From Lentimicrobiaceae bacterium (lineage in GTDB: Bacteria > Bacteroidota > Bacteroidia > Bacteroidales > SKPS01), in assembly GCA_007119395.1 (NCBI GenBank), contig SKPS01000216.1, positions 1 through 5,453 on the forward strand: a DNA stretch of 5,453 nt, in the 5' to 3' direction. Below are positions 1-5,433 of this stretch, in pieces. The notes under the pieces are model-generated. The model did not search any database. It saw nothing but the letters and a program-made list of their open reading frames with translations, and had not been told where the DNA came from. The translations under genes and the position numbers were made by a program. The first letter of the stretch is position 1. Every line of letters begins with the position of its first letter.

Positions 1-47
1 AGCACCCATCCGTGCTTTTTTTTTTTTTTTTTAGGTTGAGGAAGTTT
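1..47 (+). repeat. Dispersed repeat copy A (hairpin plus long T run), cut by window edge
   Basis: This is the first of three copies of an intergenic repeat; the others are near 2190 and 2384. The shared core is an AGCAC/GTGCT 5-bp stem (1-5 with 12-16) around a CCATCC loop, followed by a T run and AGG-rich 9-mers. The T run here is 17 nt (16-32) against 6 nt in the other two copies, so it has expanded, or has been inflated by sequencing or assembly. The stem plus T run resembles a small Rho-independent terminator for transcription coming from the left, but the stem is short. Only a degenerate remnant of the 9-nt array follows (about 33-47). Confidence 0.6.
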
Positions 48-60
48 TCTGTAAAACGGT

Positions 61-124
61 TTGGTGCCACTGATATTTTTGTTGCACAGAGGAATATCAG
101 GAGGTTAAAAGGAGTTTCACGGAG
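61..124 (+). repeat. Dispersed repeat, left copy of a pair (second at 4205-4270)
   Basis: The 40 bases at 85-124 (beginning CACAGAGGAA and ending TTTCACGGAG) match 4231-4270 at 39 of 40 positions. Looser similarity extends upstream through a GGTGC..CACTG..TTTTTGTT stretch to about 61. The right copy is followed by an inverted partner that makes a hairpin; this copy lacks that partner, so it is a half element. The AT-rich stretch between it and the first gene (125-264) shows no convincing promoter; a TAAGTTTC at 233-240 is one base off the Bacteroidota -7 consensus but has no well-spaced -33 partner. Confidence 0.75.
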
Positions 125-264
125 GTGAAGTAAGTACAGGGAATGGCCAGCTCTGTTTGCAAGCTGTTTCAAATGCAAATAGATAATATGTGATATCATT
201 TTGCGTTATAGGATATTATCCTCATATTCGCCTAAGTTTCATCTTTTACCAATCCATTCACTGC

Positions 265-2058
265 ATGAAAACCCGAATCATTTTCCGTTGTGTGGTCGCC
301 ATGGTGTGGCTGGTCACTTTGCAAACTGGCACGATCTCTTTAAATGCCCAAGATGCCACAAAAGATTCTACACAAAACCGGCACAGGCATTTACGCCGCT
401 CCTATGCGATGAATCGTGTCGGAAGCGATAGAATCTTCAACAATCACCTGTTTGACTACCACCACAACGACCATTTCAGGACGAGTGTTGCCAGACGGGA
501 TTCTGCTTTCAGGATAACCACCTGGCACGATACGGTTGCTCCACTGAAACAGCTCGACAAGAAGGTGTTCTGGGCAATTAGAATGGAAGATTTTGTGTAT
601 TTCAATCCGTTGGAGTGTTTTCTATTCCCGTTCAGGGCATCTCTCCCAGAGAGGCGAGGACTCTTCTCCCGTCAAAAGGTTGTGGTTCCAAGGATGACAT
701 ATCCTGAGATCACACCTATCCCATACGCGTTGAGGTTCTATCTCGACACATCACAGGTGTATGTGGTGCCGGGGCAAACCCGGCTCTCTCTGGCCCCGGA
801 GGCGGATCTGCTGCCCGAACCTTTTCTTAGTCCGTTCTATTTCAGAAAATACCTGGTGACCAATGCCGAATACAGAGAGTTTGTGCACTATGTAAGAGAC
901 TCCATTGCCCGTACCATGCTATTTGAAGCGGGACTTACGCGATATGGCAGGATGGTTCCCGTGACCGATTCTACCGGCGAAACCATCAACACACTCGTAA
1001 TCAACTCAAGAGAACCAATTCTATGGAAAGACCCACTGACCGATTCGCTCCTGGCCGGATTGTACATCCCACCAGAGAGACGGTTTTTCCGATTGAAGCA
1101 GGTTGATTCCGAGGTGTTGGTGTACCGTTCGCCATCATCCGGCCACTTAACAGTCCCTGTTGTCATCTATCCCGACACCTCGGCCTGGATAAATGACTTT
1201 CCGATAGCTTTTATGGAGCCCCGCACAAGGAACTACTTCTGGCATCCTGCTTATGATCATTACCCGGTGGTGGGGGTGAACTTCTGGCAGGTGATGGCCT
1301 ACCTTGACTGGAAAACAGAAAAGTATCAGCGGGAGCTTGACCGCAGGGGGCTTGGCATCCGTGTGGTGTGTGAGCTCCCCAATGAAGCGCAATGGGATAT
1401 GGTGTCCACGGCAGCTTACAGAAACGGGGAACCGGAGCTCTATCCTGTATTCTACCATGAGATGGCAGATCGTTCGTGGATCACCAATCTGCAACTAAAT
1501 GATAAGCAAATCCAAAGACCCGACAGCATGGTGGATTCGAAAATGTATGTGAGTCTGAGGAGTTGTCTTTTGGCGGAATCTCTTACTGATGCGTTGGTGC
1601 CCAGGTACTCTTTTCAGATTGATGACCACATGGTCACCCATCCTGCCAGGCCTGTTCCCGGCAGCCGCAGGGCAGCCCGCCGCTTCCACCGCTCCGACAG
1701 AGACCGTCTGTTGCATCGTGCCGATCCCGGTGGCATCTTCGACATGGGTGGCAATGTGTCGGAATGGCTCAGCGACTCGTATGACGAACAATGGTTGCCC
1801 ATCTTTACCCTCCGGCAAGAGATGCTCGCCACCTTCACTGACCCCGATGTGCTGCTCATGGCTGCCCTGGAGCAATACTTCAACAACCTGAACGACACCA
1901 ACGGCAGACTCGTCAGAGGCACCAACTGGTACGACAGAAGATACAGCTACCACTTCGGCAAAAACATCCCCGGCCTGCAGGCCAAACGGTTCGTCGATCC
2001 CGAAAAAAGTTACTCCACCCTGGGGTTCAGATACGTTGTGCGGTTTGAGTACCAATAG
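265..2058 (+). CDS. Exported GldK/PorK-like protein with SUMF1/FGE-type fold, no catalytic cysteines
   Basis: The protein has 597 aa from ATG 265. An upstream in-frame GTG at 190 would add 25 residues ahead of the signal peptide, so the ATG is preferred. Residues 1-28 form a Sec signal peptide (basic MKTR, hydrophobic core, likely cleavage LNA|QD) with no lipobox. From about residue 187 the protein follows the FGE-sulfatase/SUMF1 pattern: VTNAEYREFV, HPAYDHYPVVGVNFWQ (ending about 340), LPNEAQW (371-377), MGGNVSEW (494-501), RLVRGTNW (548-555) and STLGFRYV (584-591). The central part (VRDSIA, YPDTSAWINDF, MEPRTRNYFWHPAYD) resembles GldK/PorK, the outer-membrane lipoprotein that forms the periplasmic ring of the type IX secretion system with GldN/PorN. 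The two positions that align with the catalytic cysteines of formylglycine-generating enzyme are Asp557 and Tyr562, so a structural role is expected. Family membership is firm; a role in T9SS is inferred. No gldL/M/N neighbour follows, and the missing lipobox argues for a diverged paralogue rather than the core gldK. Confidence 0.85.
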   Translation: MKTRIIFRCVVAMVWLVTLQTGTISLNAQDATKDSTQNRHRHLRRSYAMNRVGSDRIFNNHLFDYHHNDHFRTSVARRDSAFRITTWHDTVAPLKQLDKKVFWAIRMEDFVYFNPLECFLFPFRASLPERRGLFSRQKVVVPRMTYPEITPIPYALRFYLDTSQVYVVPGQTRLSLAPEADLLPEPFLSPFYFRKYLVTNAEYREFVHYVRDSIARTMLFEAGLTRYGRMVPVTDSTGETINTLVINSREPILWKDPLTDSLLAGLYIPPERRFFRLKQVDSEVLVYRSPSSGHLTVPVVIYPDTSAWINDFPIAFMEPRTRNYFWHPAYDHYPVVGVNFWQVMAYLDWKTEKYQRELDRRGLGIRVVCELPNEAQWDMVSTAAYRNGEPELYPVFYHEMADRSWITNLQLNDKQIQRPDSMVDSKMYVSLRSCLLAESLTDALVPRYSFQIDDHMVTHPARPVPGSRRAARRFHRSDRDRLLHRADPGGIFDMGGNVSEWLSDSYDEQWLPIFTLRQEMLATFTDPDVLLMAALEQYFNNLNDTNGRLVRGTNWYDRRYSYHFGKNIPGLQAKRFVDPEKSYSTLGFRYVVRFEYQ

Positions 2059-2167
2059 GTAACGAAGCGAAATTTATAATCGCCTGTATTGGTTATGCAT
2101 TACCACCAATCAGTGATTAATTTGCTGATCTGCGGTGATGATTTTTAATACATCATATGCTACAACG

Positions 2168-2246
2168 CCATGGGTAACTCACCATGGGAAACACTCATCC
2201 GTGCTTTTTTAGGAGGTTTAGGGAGTTTAGGATGTTTAGGGGGTTT
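2168..2246 (+). repeat. Dispersed repeat copy B with 9-nt tandem array
   Basis: The copy opens with CCATGGG twice (2168-2174 and 2182-2188). It continues with the hairpin region (2190-2205, here with one A-C mismatch in the stem), a 6-nt T run (2205-2210) and four 9-nt units fitting AGGRNGTTT or AGGGNGTTT (2211-2219, 2220-2228, 2229-2237, 2238-2246). Copy C at 2371-2440 has the same order of parts. The match of the whole composite, rather than just the short units, shows that it is a dispersed family and not a chance low-complexity stretch. Confidence 0.75.
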
Positions 2247-2323
2247 AGTTTTAGTGTGCGAACAAGTTCAGACCAAAAGTTATTCAGAGCTATTGATGTC
2301 GAACTTGCCTCTTCGCGCAAAAT

Positions 2324-2347
2324 CCTCCGCGTCTCTGCGCCTCTGCG
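2324..2347 (+). repeat. Three 8-nt tandem units (CCTCCGCG, TCTCTGCG, CCTCTGCG)
   Basis: Three contiguous octamers occupy 2324-2331, 2332-2339 and 2340-2347 and differ from one another by one or two bases. The block sits between repeat copies B and C. Similar CTCTGCG/CACAGAG-type short-period blocks are, from general knowledge, common in intergenic DNA of environmental bacteria; their function is not known to me. Confidence 0.7.
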
Positions 2348-2370
2348 AGAAAAAACTGCCGCAGCAGAGA

Positions 2371-2440
2371 AGCCATGGCAGGGAGCACCCATCCGTGCTT
2401 TTTTAGGAGGTTTAGAGAGTTTAGGATGTTGAGTGAGTTT
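2371..2440 (+). repeat. Dispersed repeat copy C with perfect hairpin, T run and 9-nt array
   Basis: After GCCATGG comes a perfect stem AGCAC (2384-2388) / GTGCT (2395-2399) with loop CCATCC, six T (2399-2404) and four 9-nt units (2405-2413, 2414-2422, 2423-2431, 2432-2440). The bases 2384-2404 are the same as the start of copy A apart from T-run length. The stem plus T run could act as a weak intrinsic terminator on the + strand, although no gene ends nearby. Confidence 0.75.
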
Positions 2441-2495
2441 AGATTGCTGGAATTTAGCGAGTTGAGGACACCGCGTTTTTCACCAAGATGCTCAT

Positions 2496-2510
2496 AGGGC
2501 TTTATGCCCT
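2496..2510 (+). other. Small perfect hairpin AGGGC-TTTAT-GCCCT
   Basis: A 5-bp stem (2496-2500 with 2506-2510) encloses a 5-nt loop, 116 bases before the start of the next gene. No T run follows, so it is not a typical terminator. It may be part of a repeat or a chance palindrome. Confidence 0.3.
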
Positions 2511-2625
2511 TCTGCGGATATTGGACAAAAAGTTGATATTGAGCAATATATACTTGCAAAAAAAACAGAAAACCTGATTTAACTATTGCTCTTTTTTTAC
2601 GTCATACTTAGAAATCGAAAAAGAT

Positions 2626-4205
2626 ATGCGCAAAATCCATTTACCCTTGCTTATCCTGCTGAAGCTTGCGTTGGCAGGCACCCTGATGTCGCAAGCCACC
2701 ATCCAACTCACCTTAACGGGCGAGGTGAACGGTAACCATCAACCTTTAGACAGCGTTATCATTGAAAACCTCACCCAGGGAGGCGACACCACCCTTTATG
2801 GCACAGATACCGTTTTGGTGCTCGACCATGGAATTGGTATTGAGGACAGATTATCAGATCATACTAACCGGATGATTCTCTATCCGGCGTATCCCAATCC
2901 GGTGACCCACACCTCCACCATCCGGCTGTGGCTGCCGCAGGATGCGCCGGTAAGCTTACGGGTGTTCGATCTGCCGGGTCGCGAACTGGCAACTTATAGC
3001 TGGTCGCTGGGTGCCGGAGAACACAGTTTTACTTTCACCCCGGGCAGGGAAACCTATTACCTGTTGGTAGTTGAATCAGCAGACCAACGCCAGGTGCAGA
3101 AGTTGATCAATCTGAACCCGGGGGAGGGTAGCTGCCAGCTCTCTCATAACGGACACCAGCCAGCGCCTTCCGGAATGCGGAAAGGAAAATCGACCTTTCC
3201 CTGGGTGCCGGGGGATGATCTGAGGTTTATGGGGTTTTCTTCATTGGGGGTGGATACCATTGAAGACGACCCGTTACAGTCTGGTCTATACACGTTTCAG
3301 TTTCTCCCTCCTGTGCCGCCCCCTGTTGCAGATTTTTCTGTCAGCGATACCCTTGTCTATGTCAATGGTACTGTGTATTTCTTCGATTTGTCAACGGGCA
3401 GCCCCACATCATGGAAATGGTTTTTTGGGGATGGTGACAGCAGCCTGATGCAGCATCCAACACATATATACACAACAACCGGCCTCTACAGTGTGACCCT
3501 TATTGTGAAAAATGCCGGTGGTGCTGACACCCTAACAAAATATGACTATATCACAATTGACTCCATAGGTGCATACCCCCCCGGCTACGTCCATTGCAAC
3601 CCGTCAAACCCAACTGCCGTTGTTGACGTAATCAACCCCATAACAGGCAGAACCTGGATGGATCGCAACCTTGGCGCTTCACAGGCAGCCACAAGCAGCA
3701 CAGATACAGCTTCATTCGGCGACCTCTACCAGTGGGGGCGTTTTGCTGACGGTCACCAGTGCCGTACATCTGCTACCACTACTACACTCAGTTCAACCGA
3801 CCAGCCGGGGCATGGAAACTTCATTATAGCACCCAGTCCGCTTTATGATTGGCGCAACCCTCCAAACACCAACCTGTGGCAGGGTTTATTCACAGTGAAT
3901 AACCCATGTCCTTTGTATTATCGTGTGCCTACTATGGCAGAATTGAATGCTGAACGATTGAGCTGGAGCAGTAACAATTTAGCAGGTGCTTTTGCCTCGC
4001 CACTTAAGTGGCTTAATACGGGCTACCGCCGCTTCAATACTGGTTCGATCAGCATGCCTGGCGGCGTAGATTATTGGTCGAGTCAGGTTTACAGTGCCAC
4101 CTACAACTATCATATGCATATGCCCTGAAGATCGGGTATGGCGATGCCTGGGTGAATAGCACTTTCCGAGCTACCGGACTCCCTGTTCGTTGCATTAAGG
4201 ATTAG
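2626..4205 (+). pseudogene. Secreted multidomain protein (sorting-like, PKD, FISUMP), frameshifted near 3' end
   Basis: The uninterrupted frame runs 2626-4128 (500 aa). ATG 2626 fits a signal peptide, residues 1-22 or so (basic MRK, leucine-rich core, cleavage near LMS|QA), with no lipobox. Residues 23-85 are a short beta-rich segment (PLDSVIIENLTQGGDTTLY). Residues 86-165 look like a T9SS type A sorting domain (YPNPV, VSLRVFDLPGREL, LGAGEHSF, YYLLVVES), here near the N-terminus instead of the C-terminus. Residues about 233-313 are a PKD domain (WKWFFGDGDSS, HPTHIYTTTGLYSVTL). From about 317 comes a FISUMP domain (WMDRNLGASQ, GDLYQWGRFADGHQ, NNPCP, AELNAERLSW, GAFASPLK, YWSS). The frame ends at TGA 4126, but the -1 frame from 4125 gives 26 more residues (LKIGYGDAW...GLPVRCIKD, stop TAG 4203-4205) that match the end of the downstream paralogue. 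The break is an indel between about 4105 and 4127. It may be a real mutation or a sequencing error; if an error, the product is an intact protein of about 526 aa, probably displayed at the cell surface. Confidence 0.8.
4009..4193 (+). other. Candidate hypervariable segment of first FISUMP domain
   Basis: This stretch follows the shared ASPLK and ends at the VRC motif. Against its partner at 5245-5418 it differs mainly by amino-acid replacements and keeps anchor residues (G.R, GS, WSS, DA, RA, GL, VRC). Many replaced codons keep the third base (TAC/CTC, TTC/CTC, CGC/AGC, ATC/CTC, TAC/TCC, GCC/ACC). The frameshift of this gene lies inside it. The segment is a candidate variable region of a diversity-generating retroelement; no template repeat or reverse transcriptase is in the window. 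Confidence 0.5.
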
Positions 4206-4315
4206 GTGCGCACTGTATCTGTTTTTGTTTCACAGAGGAACATCAGGAGGTTAAAAGGAGTTTCACGGAGAAAAAAACTCTGTGTAACTCTCTTGTTAAC
4301 TCATTTTCCTCTGTG
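4205..4315 (+). repeat. Dispersed repeat forming a long imperfect inverted repeat
   Basis: The left arm 4231-4270 is 39/40 identical to 85-124. A 7-A spacer (4271-4277) follows, then a right arm 4278-4315 whose reverse complement begins CACAGAGGAA, exactly like the left arm, and continues with related but gapped sequence to ACAGAG. The pair would fold into a hairpin of about 85 nt with bulges. It lies just after the stop of the frameshifted gene, so it could slow or end transcription there, but it has no terminal T run. It looks like a REP-type or short-period palindromic element. Confidence 0.7.
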
Positions 4316-4395
4316 TTAAAGAAAATAGAAAAACCATATACGTCATTTAAGAATTCACATAAGTCATTGAATCAAAATATCATATATAAAACCAA

Positions 4396-4444
4396 ATTAC
4401 CTCATGATAGGCAATTAGGTAATGAGGTAATGAGGTAATGAGGT
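4396..4444 (+). repeat. 8-nt tandem array AATGAGGT with inverted partner
   Basis: Four contiguous octamers lie at 4413-4420 (AATTAGGT, one base different), 4421-4428, 4429-4436 and 4437-4444 (all AATGAGGT). Upstream, ATTACCTCAT (4396-4405) is a perfect 10-base reverse complement of ATGAGGTAAT, which occurs at 4422-4431 and again at 4430-4439. It can therefore pair in two registers. Identical tandem units suggest a site prone to slippage in copy number. Confidence 0.8.
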
Positions 4445-4453
4445 TCAGAGTTT

Positions 4454-4544
4454 AGGGGACTCCACCGGGCTACTGAGGTTGATCTTGCCATGAGGTATCG
4501 GTGGCCCGCCTTTAATGCTTTTCAATATGAACCCCAAGTCCCCT
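4454..4544. other. Spaced inverted repeat, possible structured element
   Basis: AGGGGACT (4454-4461) is the perfect reverse complement of AGTCCCCT (4537-4544). Directly inside the left arm, CCACCG (4462-4467) is the reverse complement of CGGTGG (4499-4504). The stems are nested, giving a possible fold of about 91 nt with an internal bulge of 32 nt on the right side. The function is unknown; it could be a repeat remnant or chance pairing. Confidence 0.3.
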
Positions 4545-4635
4545 GTGTTCCCCAAGGCTATTGGAGTTGAAAATTACGAAAAGGTACCACATACGAAAAA
4601 AACCGGCTGTCTTTTTTTTGCCCAAAACGAAAACC

Positions 4636-4669
4636 TTTGTCGGATCGATCAAAATTTGTTTTAAATTTG
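4636..4669 (+). promoter_or_regulatory. Candidate Bacteroidota sigma-ABfr-type promoter
   Basis: TAAATTTG at 4662-4669 is a full match to the Bacteroides -7 consensus TAnnTTTG. A TTTG at 4636-4639 lies 22 bases upstream, close to the reported 19-21-base spacing for the -33 element. Transcription would start at about 4676, leaving a leader of some 20 nt before ATG 4696. This supports that ATG as the real start of the FISUMP lipoprotein gene. Confidence 0.6.
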
Positions 4670-4695
4670 TGAGTAACTTTAAAACCCAAGAAACC

Positions 4696-5433
4696 ATGAA
4701 CAGAATTTTACTTGCTATTATTATTGTTGTGTTTTCACTCTTTGTTTTGATTCAGTCCTCATGTAAAAAAGAAGATCCCATTACCACCACAGGCTCTACA
4801 ACAGGTAACTATCCACCCGGCTATGTGCATTGCGACCCATCAAACCCAACTGCCGTGGTGGATGTAACCAATCCCACTACCGGAAAGATCTGGATGGACC
4901 GTAACCTGGGAGCTTCTCAGGTTGCAACCAGTTCAACAGATGCAAATTCTTACGGCGACCTCTACCAATGGGGGCGCTTTGCTGATGGCCACCAGTGCAG
5001 AACATCTGTTACTACAACCAGTCTGAGCAGTTCAGATCAGCCGGTACATGGAAACTTTATTATTGATATGAGTAATCCTTGGGATTGGCGAAGCCCTCAA
5101 AACAATAACCTCTGGCAAGGTGTAAATGGTGTGAACAACCCGTGCCCAACAGGCTACAGGTTGCCTACCGAAGCTGAACTAAACGCAGAAAGACAAAGCT
5201 GGGGCAGCAACAACGCAGCCGGCGCTTTTGCCTCACCGCTTAAGTTGCCCCTGGCGGGCCTCCGCAGCCTCAGCTCTGGTTCGCTCTACCTCGTTGGCTC
5301 CTACGGCTACTGTTGGTCGAGTACGGTTTCCAGTACCAACTCAAGGTACCTGGCCTTCTCCAGTACCGATGCCTACATGCTCAGCAGCTACCGAGCGTAC
5401 GGACTCTCTGTACGTTGCCTAAAGGATTATTGA
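4696..5433 (+). CDS. FISUMP-domain lipoprotein
   Basis: The protein has 245 aa from ATG 4696. The frame is open back to 4561, but residues 1-23 from this ATG form a lipoprotein signal peptide (MNR, a long I/L/V/F core, then QSSC with Cys23 as the lipidated residue), and the promoter candidate ends 26 bases upstream. After the cysteine comes KKEDP and a Thr/Ser/Gly linker to about residue 38. The Lys/acidic stretch may help surface export, as described for Bacteroidota lipoproteins; this is inference. The rest is one FISUMP domain: YPPGYVHC (from 39), WMDRNLGASQ, GDLYQWGRFADGHQCRTS, WDWRSPQNNNLWQG, NNPCPTGYRLPTEAELNAE, GAFASPLK, CWSSTV and GLSVRCLKD at the end. The molecular function of FISUMP is unknown to me. 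The domain is a close paralogue of the one in the gene at 2626, without its PKD and sorting-like modules, and is intact here. No ribosome-binding site stands out, which is usual in this phylum. Confidence 0.85.
   Translation: MNRILLAIIIVVFSLFVLIQSSCKKEDPITTTGSTTGNYPPGYVHCDPSNPTAVVDVTNPTTGKIWMDRNLGASQVATSSTDANSYGDLYQWGRFADGHQCRTSVTTTSLSSSDQPVHGNFIIDMSNPWDWRSPQNNNLWQGVNGVNNPCPTGYRLPTEAELNAERQSWGSNNAAGAFASPLKLPLAGLRSLSSGSLYLVGSYGYCWSSTVSSTNSRYLAFSSTDAYMLSSYRAYGLSVRCLKDY
5245..5418 (+). other. Candidate hypervariable segment of second FISUMP domain
   Basis: This is residues 184 to about 241 of the lipoprotein, from after ASPLK to the VRC motif. In the last 61 sense codons before the terminal Tyr, 32 end in C, and replaced positions are rich in CTC, TAC, AGC, TCC and ACC. 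These are codons one or two changes from AAC at the first two positions. Conserved anchors are shared with 4009-4193. The pattern fits adenine-targeted diversification of a template rich in AAC codons, but could also come from strong diversifying selection. Confidence 0.5.

Larger units (their letters stand above)
2059..2625. other. 567-bp repeat-rich intergenic spacer
   Basis: I see no credible gene here. Several overlapping open frames on both strands (about 2170-2559) are translations of the short-period repeats and have low-complexity sequences such as serial LNS/LNI triplets. Contents in order: a 6-bp inverted repeat ATTGGT/ACCAAT at 2088-2093 and 2105-2110 shortly after the first gene's stop; an AT-rich stretch with vaguely 8-nt-periodic sequence at about 2104-2147; repeat copy B (2168-2246); an 8-nt tandem block (2324-2347); repeat copy C (2371-2440); and a small hairpin (2496-2510). 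The last 100 bases before ATG 2626 are AT-rich, but no clear TAnnTTTG element is present. Confidence 0.7.
4206..4695. other. 490-bp intergenic spacer between the two FISUMP genes
   Basis: No credible gene is present. An open frame upstream of ATG 4696 (from 4561) continues into the last gene, but it lies ahead of a clear lipoprotein signal peptide and overlaps the promoter candidate, so it is treated as non-coding. Contents: the hairpin repeat (to 4315), an AT-rich stretch (about 4316-4395), the 8-nt tandem array (4396-4444), a spaced inverted repeat (4454-4544), a further AT-rich stretch and the promoter candidate (4636-4669). Confidence 0.7.

Noticed and set aside
190..264. GTG start giving a 25-residue N-terminal extension of the GldK-like protein
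   Set aside because: The extension precedes a well-formed signal peptide that begins at ATG 265 and would bury it inside the protein.
888..2055. Minus-strand open frames opposite the GldK-like gene
   Set aside because: They are antisense shadows of a gene with clear domain motifs on the plus strand; their products show no recognisable motif.
2088..2110. Inverted repeat after the first gene as a transcription terminator
   Set aside because: The stem is 6 bp and AT-rich with an 11-nt loop and no T run directly after it, so it is not called as a terminator.
2170..2559. Several small open frames on both strands of the spacer
   Set aside because: They translate 8- and 9-nt repeats, have low-complexity products and no start signals; the periodic DNA explains why they stay open.
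3260..3448. Small plus-strand frame within the PKD-region gene
   Set aside because: It overlaps the PKD domain in another frame and has no independent support.
4118..4128. Programmed ribosomal frameshifting at the break in the first FISUMP gene
   Set aside because: There is no classical slippery heptamer or obvious stimulatory structure at the break, and the site lies in a segment that differs strongly from its paralogue; an indel is simpler.
4561..4695. ATG 4561 start giving a 45-residue extension of the FISUMP lipoprotein
   Set aside because: It would put a basic stretch ahead of a clear lipoprotein signal peptide, and the candidate promoter at 4636-4669 lies inside it.
5396..5414. CGTAC/GTACG inverted repeat near the 3' end of the lipoprotein gene, as a DGR target-site hairpin
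   Set aside because: The arms are only 5 bp, the repeat is absent from the paralogue at the matching place, and it lies within coding sequence, so chance is likely.
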